The notes below the pieces were generated by a model that did no database searches, was not told the DNA's origin, and worked only from the letters and a program-made list of their open reading frames with translations. From Verrucomicrobiaceae bacterium (GTDB lineage: Bacteria > Verrucomicrobiota > Verrucomicrobiia > Verrucomicrobiales > Verrucomicrobiaceae): a stretch of 64,000 bases of DNA. The stretch is taken from the NCBI GenBank assembly GCA_947458455.1, contig CANGYJ010000008.1, positions 62,001-126,000 of the forward strand, read 5' to 3'. This document shows positions 26,575 through 35,006 of the stretch, one piece after another. Position numbers and translations under genes: made by a program. Positions within the stretch are counted from its first letter, which is position 1. Each line of letters begins with the position of its first letter.

Positions 26575-27282
26575 ATGAAGCTGAACCCATTTTTTCCCTC
26601 ACGTAGTTGGTGCCTGCTTGCTGTTTTGGCGGCAACGTTCAGCCACGCGGAAGAGCTAGCATTCGATGTCGAAAAACCCACCGTATTGAAACCCGGCGCA
26701 GTCTATAAGTTTAGCTTCAACCCCAAAAAGAAGGGCGATAAGGTCGACGTCAGGCTTCACACGAGCAGCGAGGCAGGAGTGAAGATAGCCAACGATGAGC
26801 CTTACGCTCCGATTGATCGCATCACAGTGACTGCCTCGGACGGCACCGTCAGTGATTTGGCGTTTTCTCCCACTGACTACGGTGTGCCTCATATCCACAT
26901 CGAAGACTACGATTGCGACGGGGATCTCGATTTTAGGGTTATCTGCTCTTGGGGCACAGGAGGCTCGTGGTATTCCTACTTTCGATGCGAGGGAAACAAG
27001 TTTGTGCCTTGGCAAGAGCCTGAGGACCTGGGTTTGAACACTCACATTTCGGATGGTGAAATTGCAGCCACCGGTCGTTCCGGACCTGAATACCACGCCA
27101 CCTACTACGAGGTCAAAAACGGACGGTTCAACAAAGTCCGTGTAGAGTCGATTCGGATGAGATCTTCTCTTCCTGAGTTCAAAGACCTAAAGGACGATTC
27201 ATTTATCGTGGCTGCTGTGACTGAAGTATGGAAAGACGGCCATCTGATTCGAAGGACGGTTGAGCCACAATACAATCAATAA
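26575..27282 (+). CDS. Secreted hypothetical protein
   Basis: This 235-residue protein has a signal peptide (LLAVLAATFSHAEE) and a good ribosome binding site (GGAGG 7 bases before the ATG). The sequence YDCDGDLDFRV resembles a calcium-binding repeat of the FG-GAP/EF-hand type. No family was recognised. It is the only gene between the DUF1080 gene and the MNT-HEPN pair, and its codon use is less GC-rich than that of its neighbours. Confidence 0.7.
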   Translation: MKLNPFFPSRSWCLLAVLAATFSHAEELAFDVEKPTVLKPGAVYKFSFNPKKKGDKVDVRLHTSSEAGVKIANDEPYAPIDRITVTASDGTVSDLAFSPTDYGVPHIHIEDYDCDGDLDFRVICSWGTGGSWYSYFRCEGNKFVPWQEPEDLGLNTHISDGEIAATGRSGPEYHATYYEVKNGRFNKVRVESIRMRSSLPEFKDLKDDSFIVAAVTEVWKDGHLIRRTVEPQYNQ

Positions 27283-27347
27283 CCCAATTGACCTCGTGAC
27301 ATGATCGAGGCCCTTGCGAAAGACGAACTCCCCGTTTTACTCCTGCC

Positions 27348-27671
27348 ATGCCCACCCTGCCGGACATCCAGCGCTACTGCGACAAGATCGCTGAGGCTTT
27401 TCAGCCGCAGCGGATCGTGCTGTTCGGCTCCTACGCTTACGGCAAACCGACGGCGGATTCGGATGTGGATGTGCTGGTGGTGATGAAGAAGGCCCGGCGG
27501 CTGTGGATGGATGCCACGCAAAAGATTCACGAGAAAGTCTCCGCAGGCTTTCCGGTGGATGTGATCGTGCGTGACCCCGATTTTCTCCGCGAGCGCCTGC
27601 ACGAGGGCGACACCTTCCTCGAAGAAATCACCACCAAAGGCCGCGTGATGTATGAAAGCCGCCACGCGTGA
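27348..27671 (+). CDS. MNT-type nucleotidyltransferase (antitoxin-like)
   Basis: This 107-residue minimal nucleotidyltransferase carries the motif GSYAYGKPTADSDVDVLV: the GS of the fingerprint and two catalytic aspartates (residues 39 and 41). Partners of HEPN proteins in this arrangement can AMPylate the toxin. It overlaps the HEPN gene by 20 bp, the usual order of mntA-hepT-type modules. The start is the first ATG of the domain. Confidence 0.88.
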   Translation: MPTLPDIQRYCDKIAEAFQPQRIVLFGSYAYGKPTADSDVDVLVVMKKARRLWMDATQKIHEKVSAGFPVDVIVRDPDFLRERLHEGDTFLEEITTKGRVMYESRHA

Positions 27672-28038
27672 CTGGATCGAGAAGGCGGAGGCCGATCACC
27701 TCGCCGCCGTGGATCTCGCCCGGCGGCGGAAGCTGCCGCTGCATGACATGGTGTGCTTTCACTGCCAGCAGTCGGCGGAAAAGTATTTGAAGGCCCGTCT
27801 TGAAGAGGCAGGCCTTCACTTTCCGAAGACGCATGACCTCGAAGCCATCCTGGCGCTCACTTTGACCATCGAGCCGCTCTGGTCGGCTCTTTTGCCTGCA
27901 ACGAGACGCTTGAAGCCCTTTGGCGTGCTCATACGCTATCCCGGCAATGATGCGAGCAAGGCCCAGGCCCACCGCGCTTTGACTGATGCCAAGGCGATTC
28001 GTGAAGAAGTGCGTCTTTCGCTCGGCTTGAAGGTTTGA
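27652..28038 (+). CDS. HEPN domain protein (toxin-like partner of MNT)
   Basis: The 128-residue all-helical protein matches the HEPN family (CFHCQQSAEKYLKARLEEAG, FPKTHDLEAIL, a C-terminal RYPGNDASKAQAHRALTDA helix). The RX4-6H ribonuclease motif of toxic HEPN proteins is not evident. It may therefore be a substrate-binding HEPN of the kind paired with minimal nucleotidyltransferases rather than an active RNase. It overlaps the MNT gene, indicating co-translation. Confidence 0.85.
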   Translation: MKAATRDWIEKAEADHLAAVDLARRRKLPLHDMVCFHCQQSAEKYLKARLEEAGLHFPKTHDLEAILALTLTIEPLWSALLPATRRLKPFGVLIRYPGNDASKAQAHRALTDAKAIREEVRLSLGLKV

Positions 28039-28064
28039 GACCACGCCCGTCGTTCACCGACGCC

Positions 28065-29990
28065 ATGCGCCTCCTCCTCTGCCTCTCCGCCCTCTTCTGG
28101 CTCCTTGCCCCAGGCTCCCTGCTCCAGGCCGCCGCAGGCGCTCCGAACATCATCATCCACTTCATCGACGACCTCGGCTACGGCGACATCGGACCCTTCG
28201 GCGCGGTGAAACAGAAGACGCCGCATCTCGACCGCATGGCGCGGGAGGGCATGAAGCTCACGTCGTTCTACGCCGCGCCGGTGTGCAGCGTGTCGCGGGC
28301 GCAGATCATGACGGGGTGCTATGGCGCACGCGTTTCGGTGCCCGGTGTGTATCCGCCCGGCAGCAAAAACGGGCTGCATCCGCAGGAGCACACCATCGCC
28401 GACCGCCTCCGCCCGCTCGGCTATGCCACGCAGTGCATCGGCAAATGGCACCTCGGCGACCAACCGGCGTTTTTGCCGAAGAAGCAGGGCTTTGATCACT
28501 ACCTCGGCATCCCGTATTCCAATGACATGCTCAAAACAGCGAGCGTGGACGGTCGCCGCGTCGTGCCGCTCGTGCGAGATGATCAAGTGGGGCGCCTGCT
28601 CGATGAAGCGGACCAGGATCGCATCGAGGAAATCTACACCGACGAGGCCGTGAAGTTCATCCGCAGCACCCAAGCAACGAAGAACCAAGAACCAGGCACC
28701 AAGAACACGACGCAGCCGTTCTTCCTCTACTTCCCGCACACCGCCGTGCACACGCCCATCCATCCCGGCAAGGCCTTCCAGGGCAGCTCACAAAACGGCC
28801 GCTTTGGCGACTGGGTGCAGGAGGTCGATGCCAGCGTCGGCCGCGTCTTCGACACGCTGCGCGAGCTACAACTCGACACGAACACGCTCGTCATCTTCAC
28901 CAGCGACAACGGCCCCTGGCTCATCAAAGGCCCCGATGGCGGCAGCGCCGGTCCCCTGCGCGGCGGCAAAGGCAGCACCTGGGAAGGCGGCGTGCGCGTC
29001 CCCACGCTCGCGTGGTGGCCCGGCAAGATCGCCCCCGGCAGCGTGAGCGATGCCGTCGCCGGCACCATCGACGTGCTGCCCACCTGCCTGAAAATCGCCG
29101 GAGCCGAAGTGCCCGCGCAGCCCGTGATCGATGGTCGCGATCTCTCCCCGCTGCTCTTTGGTCAAAGCAAAGACGCCCCACGCGAAGCGCACTACTACTT
29201 CTCCAGCTACAACCTCCAAGCCGTGCGCCAAGGCCCGTGGAAGCTCGCCCTCACCACGCAAAAAGAAACCATGGGCCAAGAAGCCGCCGACGATGCGAAA
29301 AAGAACCCGCGCCTCTACCACCTCGATCAAGACATCGGCGAAAAGACCAACCTCGCCGCCCAGCACCCCGATATCGTCGCCAAGCTCACCGCCCTCGCCG
29401 AAAAGATGACCACCGAGATCGGCGGCGACGAACCCAAGTCCCGCCGCCCGCCCGGCGAGGTCGAAAACCCCGTCACGCTCTATCCGACGAGCGACAAACC
29501 CAAGGAACGGCACTTGCCAAGTGCCACCAAAAAGCCCATCGACCTCTCCAAGCTCCAACCCGGCGACAAACTCGCTGCCGACAAAGCTCCGCACATCGCC
29601 GACACGCCCTTCACCCTCACCTGCGAGGTCACCACCGCGCAGCGCGATGCCATCCTCATCGCCCACGGCGGCGCCAGCACCGGCTACGCGCTCCATCTCA
29701 GCGCCGGCAAGCTCATCTGGGCCATCCGCCACGGCAAAACCCTCACCACCGCCCAAACCGACTACCCCGCCGACAACCAACCCCACCGCATCATCGCCAC
29801 CGTCGGAAAAAAAGGCAATCTCACCCTCCAACTCGATCAAAACGAGCCCGTCACCGCGAACAGCCCAAGCCTCATCCGCTCACAGCCCAAAGAAGACTTC
29901 TGCCTCGGTCACGACAACAAAGTGCCGGCCGCGACTTACACGGCGAAGGGGAGGTTTGAGGGGAAGATCGTGGATGTTGTCATTCGATAA
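28065..29990 (+). CDS. Secreted sulfatase with C-terminal LamG-like extension
   Basis: The product is 641 residues from the ATG at 28065 (signal peptide LCLSALFWLLAPGSLLQA). Type I sulfatase features include NIIIHFIDDLGYGDIGPFG, the formylglycine motif CSVSRAQIMTG (Cys 74, with Val in place of the usual Pro), GKWHLGD and TSDNGPW. Residues ~520-641 look like a lectin/LamG-type jelly roll (GYALHLSAGKLIWAIRHG, GKFEGKIVDVVI-like end) that may bind glycan. A low-complexity stretch ATKNQEPGTKNTTQ before FFLYFPHTAVH looks like a repeat-derived insertion. The gene follows the MNT-HEPN pair with its own start 26 bases after the HEPN stop. Confidence 0.9.
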   Translation: MRLLLCLSALFWLLAPGSLLQAAAGAPNIIIHFIDDLGYGDIGPFGAVKQKTPHLDRMAREGMKLTSFYAAPVCSVSRAQIMTGCYGARVSVPGVYPPGSKNGLHPQEHTIADRLRPLGYATQCIGKWHLGDQPAFLPKKQGFDHYLGIPYSNDMLKTASVDGRRVVPLVRDDQVGRLLDEADQDRIEEIYTDEAVKFIRSTQATKNQEPGTKNTTQPFFLYFPHTAVHTPIHPGKAFQGSSQNGRFGDWVQEVDASVGRVFDTLRELQLDTNTLVIFTSDNGPWLIKGPDGGSAGPLRGGKGSTWEGGVRVPTLAWWPGKIAPGSVSDAVAGTIDVLPTCLKIAGAEVPAQPVIDGRDLSPLLFGQSKDAPREAHYYFSSYNLQAVRQGPWKLALTTQKETMGQEAADDAKKNPRLYHLDQDIGEKTNLAAQHPDIVAKLTALAEKMTTEIGGDEPKSRRPPGEVENPVTLYPTSDKPKERHLPSATKKPIDLSKLQPGDKLAADKAPHIADTPFTLTCEVTTAQRDAILIAHGGASTGYALHLSAGKLIWAIRHGKTLTTAQTDYPADNQPHRIIATVGKKGNLTLQLDQNEPVTANSPSLIRSQPKEDFCLGHDNKVPAATYTAKGRFEGKIVDVVIR

Positions 29991-30010
29991 GGACGTCACA
30001 GATTCAGACC

Positions 30011-30742
30011 ATGAGTTCAACCAATCCATTTCGCTTCCTTGCCTTCACAGCTCCGTTTTTGATCGTCAGCATGCTTTCAAGCTGTGGCTCTATTTCCAAC
30101 GAGGTGCCCGAAATTGATGTGCAAATAAGCACCGCGTTTAATCACAAGCAGGCCCGCACCAAGTTCAAAACGGGTGACTTTCTGGTCAACAGTCCTCCAT
30201 ACATCATCAAAGCCAAGGTGCCGACCTCGCGCATTGAAGGAGAGTGGGGCAATCCGAATCCCGCCAAGTATCCGCTCGATCACCACTGGAGAATTGATGT
30301 GGAGTCCATTGAGGCCACATCGACTGCGCAAGCCATCGCGAAGGCCACCAGCGGCTACGACGCTAGTGTGGATCGTGACGGTAACTACATGTTTGCTCGC
30401 TTTGAGAGGAAACAGTTCAAATGGGGCAAGGCCATCTCATACTTTTCCCAGTTCACGGATGACACAGGTGGTTATGTCCCGCACAACGGTCATCTGACCT
30501 ATGAAATCTGGGGGACTACCTCTGACAATCGGCACATCGTGCATCTGACGTGCTCGGTCACTCATCGAGACTTGGAGGAATGGGGGCCAAACGTACGCAC
30601 AACCCGCTCCATAAAGGAACTACATGCCGACAAGGACTACAAACTCGTCGAAACATGTGCTTCGTCCGATTTTGAACCGACTCTGTCAGAGTTGGATCGA
30701 TTACTCGACACGCTCATCATCAAGGTCAGCCATTCAAACTAA
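30011..30742 (+). CDS. Putative lipoprotein, hypothetical
   Basis: The 243-residue protein has an N-terminal hydrophobic segment ending in a lipobox-like LSSC at about residue 24, so it is probably lipid-anchored. No domain was recognised. The composition is polar with scattered aromatic residues. Codon use is less GC-biased than in neighbouring metabolic genes, suggesting a lineage-specific or transferred gene. The 3' end is followed closely by repeat sequence. Confidence 0.65.
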   Translation: MSSTNPFRFLAFTAPFLIVSMLSSCGSISNEVPEIDVQISTAFNHKQARTKFKTGDFLVNSPPYIIKAKVPTSRIEGEWGNPNPAKYPLDHHWRIDVESIEATSTAQAIAKATSGYDASVDRDGNYMFARFERKQFKWGKAISYFSQFTDDTGGYVPHNGHLTYEIWGTTSDNRHIVHLTCSVTHRDLEEWGPNVRTTRSIKELHADKDYKLVETCASSDFEPTLSELDRLLDTLIIKVSHSN

Positions 30743-30747
30743 CGCAT

Positions 30748-30784
30748 CTCTGCTCCTCCGCCCTTCTGCGGCTAAAATGAGTGT
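30748..30784. repeat. Solo end of the 160-bp inverted-repeat element family
   Basis: CTCTGCTCCTCCGCCCTTCT followed by GCGGCTAAAATGAGTG parallels the right half of the element at 46383-46542 (CTCTGCCTCTTTGCCCCTCT then GCGGCCAAAACGAGTG). It lies where the 5' end of the next gene would be expected. Confidence 0.5.
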
Positions 30785-30799
30785 TCTCAAGGTTCGTTC

Positions 30800-31540
30800 T
30801 TGTCCCAGGGGCTACCACCAGAAACCATTTGCCTGCTCCGCAGCTTCCAGGATCATTGTCGCATCAAAGATGAGCTTCCAACAACTGTCCGCCAAACTCC
30901 GCCAGATTCGCTCCGAGATGCCGCGAGTCACCTCAGAGCGTGCCTATGCACAGATGGATCGGCTGATGGGACGGACGACTTCGAACAACCCGAAAAAGAG
31001 TGGGCAGCCTTCCGTCACTGGGCCGAAACGCACGGCCTGATCCTCCCGAGGGATTTCCAGCCATCCTTCAGAGATGGAGGCCGTGAGCATGACGTGCGCC
31101 ATGAAGCGGCGACTGGCTTGTGGTGGAAGTACACCAAGCCGAACATGGCTGGCTACACCGTGAGCTGGACGGAGGGTCGCCCGTGGCTGCACAATGCCCT
31201 GCCACTCGACTACCTGGAGCGCATGATCCGCCAAAACGAGCTGTTTGGTGACGATGTACGGCTTTTAGGACTGTGGAATCCGCAGGGACACGACTGGCGC
31301 ATCATCACCACCCAGCCCCACGTCGAAGGGCGGCAAGCTACTCTGCCAGAGCTGGAGAAAGCCTTCATCGACGCTGACTTCGAAATCCTGCCATGGCGTG
31401 GCCTCGGCTATGCGGAGTCACTTTCAGTCCGCAAAGATGGTTTTGATGTCTGGGACATTCATCCTGCCAACGTGTTGCTGTCAGACTCAGGATTGCCCGT
31501 GCCTTTTGATGTGATGATAACCCCGGTCCCGTCGGCTTGA
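30800..31540 (+). CDS. Polyvalent-protein kinase-like domain protein, start uncertain
   Basis: The frame has no ATG before the conserved part. The earliest start is a TTG at 30800, giving 246 residues; a sequence upstream resembles a mobile repeat end. The C-terminal ~150 residues (LWWKYTKPNMAGYTV, LPLDYLERMIRQNELFGDD, IITTQPHVEG, DIHPANVLLSDSGLPVPFD) resemble the kinase domain found in phage and plasmid polyvalent proteins, including an HxxN-like catalytic loop. Canonical polyvalent proteins are much larger, so this is a stand-alone or remnant domain. Recognition is from memory of the family pattern and should be treated as moderate. Confidence 0.55.
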   Translation: MSQGLPPETICLLRSFQDHCRIKDELPTTVRQTPPDSLRDAASHLRACLCTDGSADGTDDFEQPEKEWAAFRHWAETHGLILPRDFQPSFRDGGREHDVRHEAATGLWWKYTKPNMAGYTVSWTEGRPWLHNALPLDYLERMIRQNELFGDDVRLLGLWNPQGHDWRIITTQPHVEGRQATLPELEKAFIDADFEILPWRGLGYAESLSVRKDGFDVWDIHPANVLLSDSGLPVPFDVMITPVPSA

Positions 31541-31588
31541 GGCAGCCGCTACGCTGCAACATCATCGCCGTCGCCTCGTTCACGCACC

Positions 31589-32455
31589 ATGCGCCGCGTT
31601 TTCCTTCTCTGTCTCTTCACCCTCAGCTCTTCGCTCCACGCTCAAAAGGCCAAGAAGCCTTCCACACCGCCGCCGACGAAGCCGCCGTTGGTGAGTGTGG
31701 ACATCACGAAGCTGCCGGAGGGCGCGACGCATCTCGATCTGTGGCTGCTGTGCGGGCAGTCGAACATGAAAGGGCGCGGCGTGATGCCGGAGGAGCCGAA
31801 GCAGGACCCGCGCATCGTCATGATGCACAAGATGGATGATCAGTGGTATCACGCGCGGCATCCGCTGCATCTCACGGGCGACGCGAAGACGTTCCAAGGC
31901 CATGACAATGCCGGTGTCGGCCCTGGGCTGGCCTTTGCGGAGGTGCTCGCCGAGCAGGATAAGACGGCGGCGATTGGTCTGGTGCCTTGTGCGGTCGGCG
32001 GATCATCCATCAAACTCTGGCAAAAGGGCGCGAAACTCTATGAGGAGGCGATTCGCCGCGCCAAGCTGGCTTTGCAGACCACCGCACCAGTGAAAGCCCG
32101 CATTCGCGGTGTGATCTGGCTGCAAGGCGAGGCCAACGCGAACCCGCAGGAGCTGCCGCTGCATGCGGAGCGTCTCCGTGCGATGATCGAGGCGCTGCGA
32201 GCCGATTTGGAGCTGCAGGAGCTTCCCTTCATTGCCTGCACGATTGGAGAGATGAAACCGGAGCCACTGCTGACGAACCTGAAAGCGATGAATGAGATCC
32301 AGCTCGCCCTGCCGAAGTCCGTGCCGCACACGGCCTGCGTGGATGCACGGGATCTGAAGACGCACATCGGCGATGCGGTGCATTTTGATACGGCGGCACA
32401 AAACGAGATCGGGCGGCGCTTTGCGCAAAAGTGGGCCGAAATGACGAAGAAGTGA
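31589..32455 (+). CDS. Secreted SASA-type (sialate O-acetylesterase-like) esterase
   Basis: This 288-residue protein has a signal peptide (LCLFTLSSSLHAQ) and the SASA landmarks LLCGQSNMKGRG, VPCAVGGSSIKLW, GVIWLQGEANA and a C-terminal DAVHFDTAAQNEIG containing the expected Asp-x-x-His. It is predicted to deacylate a carbohydrate outside the cytoplasm. It is a distant paralog of the protein at 21939. It converges with the DUF1080-like gene at 32459. Confidence 0.87.
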   Translation: MRRVFLLCLFTLSSSLHAQKAKKPSTPPPTKPPLVSVDITKLPEGATHLDLWLLCGQSNMKGRGVMPEEPKQDPRIVMMHKMDDQWYHARHPLHLTGDAKTFQGHDNAGVGPGLAFAEVLAEQDKTAAIGLVPCAVGGSSIKLWQKGAKLYEEAIRRAKLALQTTAPVKARIRGVIWLQGEANANPQELPLHAERLRAMIEALRADLELQELPFIACTIGEMKPEPLLTNLKAMNEIQLALPKSVPHTACVDARDLKTHIGDAVHFDTAAQNEIGRRFAQKWAEMTKK

Positions 32456-32458
32456 AGT

Positions 32459-33055
32459 TTACGGTGCTTTCACCACCAGACCTCGAAACTCCAACGCACC
32501 TGCCTTTTCGCCTTCGGGACCGCCTGAATCACCTCCGAGACCGAAAGTGAGCTTCTCCTCGGCGATGCACGCATGCTCAGCGGTAATCGACACGCCATCC
32601 ACGGAGGCTGTGATCTTGGGGCCTTGAAAGGTGAGATGCACCTTGTGCCAAGCGCCGGGTTTCAGAATCGTCGGCACTTTGAGGAGTTCCTTCGTCTCGC
32701 CCTTCTTCGGATGAGCGAGAATGCGGAGCTGATCCTTTCCCATGACCAGATGCACGAGGTGTCCGCGCTCCTGGGAACCATTGAAGATGATGCCCGCAAA
32801 GGTCGCCTTGCCTTCGAGGCGGAATTCGCATTCGATGACGGCATCGTGGAGTGCCAGTCGTCGCATCTTTACCGGGCCGTGACGCCGAGGGCCAGACTCA
32901 AAGCCACGAAGAATGCCGTTTTCGGCTTTCCAGGTGCCGAGACCCCAGAACCAGTCTTTTGAAAGTTCGGAGGTGAAGGACTCTTCGAGCAGCACCTTGG
33001 GCTCGGCGGCGAGCGCCGAGCCGAGCATCAGGAAAAAGCAGACAAGGGCACGCAT
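32459..33055 (-). CDS. Secreted LamG/DUF1080-like protein
   Basis: The product is 198 residues from the ATG at 33055; a GTG at 33067 overlapping the sulfatase stop (GTGA) is an alternative. It has a signal peptide (LVCFFLMLGSALAAE) and a beta-rich fold (LLEESFTSELSKDWFW, GTWKAENGILRG, WHKVHLTFQGPKITASVDG) typical of concanavalin-like DUF1080 relatives that accompany sulfatases. It follows the sulfatase gene closely and is probably co-transcribed, supplying a glycan-binding or glycan-cleaving partner. Confidence 0.75.
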   Translation of the reverse strand: MRALVCFFLMLGSALAAEPKVLLEESFTSELSKDWFWGLGTWKAENGILRGFESGPRRHGPVKMRRLALHDAVIECEFRLEGKATFAGIIFNGSQERGHLVHLVMGKDQLRILAHPKKGETKELLKVPTILKPGAWHKVHLTFQGPKITASVDGVSITAEHACIAEEKLTFGLGGDSGGPEGEKAGALEFRGLVVKAP

Positions 33056-33063
33056 GGCGGGAA

Positions 33064-34524
33064 TCACTTCTTCACCCCCGCGAGCATCGCTTTCATCTTG
33101 GCGACGGTTTCGGCATGAGCGGGATCTTTGGCGAGGTCTTTGGTTTCTTGCGGATCGTTTTGGAGATCGAAGAGTGTCGCGCCCTGGCGGCCTTCATCCC
33201 ACTCCGTGTAGCGGAATTGCTCGATGCGCACGCTGAGGCCGAGGAAACCGCCGGCTTTACCCTTACCCTTCCCTTTTTTGCCTTTGCCTTTTTCGAGGTT
33301 CTTCGGGTCAAAGCCGGGTGCGTTGGTGCCCACCGGTGCACCACGCAGCGTTTGGGTGAAGGCGGGCTTGTCCCACGCGGCCTGCGGATTGTCGAGCAGC
33401 GGCTTGAGGCTCACGCCATCGCTTTGAGGAAGCGGCAGGCCGCACACATCGGCGAGCGTGGCGTGCAGGTCGATGAGCTCGACGGGGCGCGGGCAGCTCT
33501 TGCCATTGTTGGCATTGCCCGGGACGCTGATGATGAGAGGGACGTGCGTGGAATTTTCCCACAGGCTCTGCTTCTGCCACAGACCGTGGTCGCCAAGGTG
33601 GTAGCCGTGATCGCTGTGAAATACGATGACCGTCTTCTCCCGCAGCCCGAGCCGCTCGACCGCGGCGATGACCTGCCCGACCTGATCATCCATGAAGGTG
33701 GTTGAGGCAAAGTAGGCCTGCAGGATCTCCTTGCGCATCGGGTCGGTGAGCTGGTCCTGCTCCTTTTTGTAGCTGGCATACGCGGCCGCTGGCATGCCCG
33801 GCGCGTCCTTCATCGGGCCGGTGGCGAGCTGGATTTTGTCGATGGGATAACCTTCGAAATACTTCGCCGGGGCGACATACGGCGTGTGCGGTCGATAAAA
33901 ACCGACCGCGAGGTAAAACGGACCGTCCTTCTTCGCTTCGAGCAGCTTGATGGCCTCCGCCGCGCCAATCGCATCAGTTTGGGGCTCCTCGGAGGGATCG
34001 TTGAACCAGCTCAGCGTGCCGCCGAACTGCCCCGGCGTGAGCGTGTGGATCTGGTCCTCGACTTTTTTGTCGTGGCCGATGGGATTCACGACCTGCTGCC
34101 ACGATGGCTCGTCATCGAGGCCGCTGGTGCCGATCTGCGTGGGCACGCCGTAGTGGTAGAGTTTGCCCACGCGAGCCGAGAACGCACCCGCCTTCGAAAA
34201 CGTCTGCGGGATGCTGAGTACATCGGGCAGGGCCTGGCGGAAGTGCGTGCTGTTTTCATACACCTTCGTGCTGCCGGGGCGCATGCCGGTCATGAAGGAC
34301 GCGCGGCTCGGATTGCACAGCGGATACTGGCAGTAGGCTTTTTCAAAGCGCACGCCGGTGGCGGCGAGTTTGTCGATATGCGGCGATTTCACCTGCGCAT
34401 GCCCGTAGCAGCCGAGGGAGGTGTTTAAATCATCCGAGACGATGTGAAGCACATTGAACTTCGGCGGCGCGGCGAATGCGGCGGCGGCAACAAGGGCAAT
34501 ACTGGCGGCGAGAAGCGATTTCAT
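33064..34524 (-). CDS. Secreted iduronate-2-sulfatase-like sulfatase
   Basis: This 486-residue type I sulfatase has a signal peptide (SLLAASIALVAAAAFAA), the metal segment VLHIVSDDLNTSLGCYGH, the formylglycine motif CNPSRASFMTGMRPG (Cys 70) and the DHGYHLGDHGLWQKQ stretch typical of iduronate-2-sulfatase relatives. It removes sulfate from uronic-acid-containing glycans in characterised members. A run of Gly and Lys (KGKGKKGKGKGKAGG) near residue 405 is an unusual insertion between conserved blocks. It is followed by a DUF1080-like gene. Confidence 0.92.
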   Translation of the reverse strand: MKSLLAASIALVAAAAFAAPPKFNVLHIVSDDLNTSLGCYGHAQVKSPHIDKLAATGVRFEKAYCQYPLCNPSRASFMTGMRPGSTKVYENSTHFRQALPDVLSIPQTFSKAGAFSARVGKLYHYGVPTQIGTSGLDDEPSWQQVVNPIGHDKKVEDQIHTLTPGQFGGTLSWFNDPSEEPQTDAIGAAEAIKLLEAKKDGPFYLAVGFYRPHTPYVAPAKYFEGYPIDKIQLATGPMKDAPGMPAAAYASYKKEQDQLTDPMRKEILQAYFASTTFMDDQVGQVIAAVERLGLREKTVIVFHSDHGYHLGDHGLWQKQSLWENSTHVPLIISVPGNANNGKSCPRPVELIDLHATLADVCGLPLPQSDGVSLKPLLDNPQAAWDKPAFTQTLRGAPVGTNAPGFDPKNLEKGKGKKGKGKGKAGGFLGLSVRIEQFRYTEWDEGRQGATLFDLQNDPQETKDLAKDPAHAETVAKMKAMLAGVKK

Positions 34525-34581
34525 GGTGGCGCGTGGTAACGCGGCACTTTGCGCAAACTCGCGGGAATTTTGCCTGCGGTT

Positions 34582-34914
34582 TTACGCCGCCAGCGGCTCG
34601 AACGACGTGCCGCAGCCGCAACTGCGGGCCGCGTTCGGATTGCGGATGCGGAATCCGGCGTCGTTGAGGGCGTCTTCGTAGTCGAGCTGGCACTCGCGGA
34701 GGTAATCGAGGCTAGTGGCATCGACGAAGACGGAGACGCCGTGGTCCGTGCGGATGGCATCCCCCTCGGCGGGGGCCTCGATTTGCATGACGTATTGCAT
34801 GCCAGCGCAGCCGCCTTTTTCCACGCGGATGCGCAGGCCGTGGTCGGCAGGGGCGTTTTTGGCGGCGATGAGGTCTTTGAGGTGGCTGGCGGCGGCTTCG
34901 GTGATGGAAATCAT
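34582..34914 (-). CDS. HesB/IscA/ErpA family iron-sulfur carrier
   Basis: This 110-residue A-type carrier has the three conserved cysteines (Cys36 in EKGGCAGMQY; Cys99 and Cys101 in SCGCGTSF). It hands Fe-S clusters to client proteins in the cytoplasm. The ATG at 34914 matches the family N-terminus (MISITEAAASHLKDL). It is divergent from mutL with a 92-base spacer that probably holds both promoters. Confidence 0.93.
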   Translation of the reverse strand: MISITEAAASHLKDLIAAKNAPADHGLRIRVEKGGCAGMQYVMQIEAPAEGDAIRTDHGVSVFVDATSLDYLRECQLDYEDALNDAGFRIRNPNAARSCGCGTSFEPLAA

Positions 34915-35006
34915 GATGGGGGACGATGGCACGGGCGCGAGGGATTGCAAAGCGCCACCACGCGTCCAAGATGGCCGCCCCAAGCCACCGCCCTTCTTTT
35001 TTCCCC

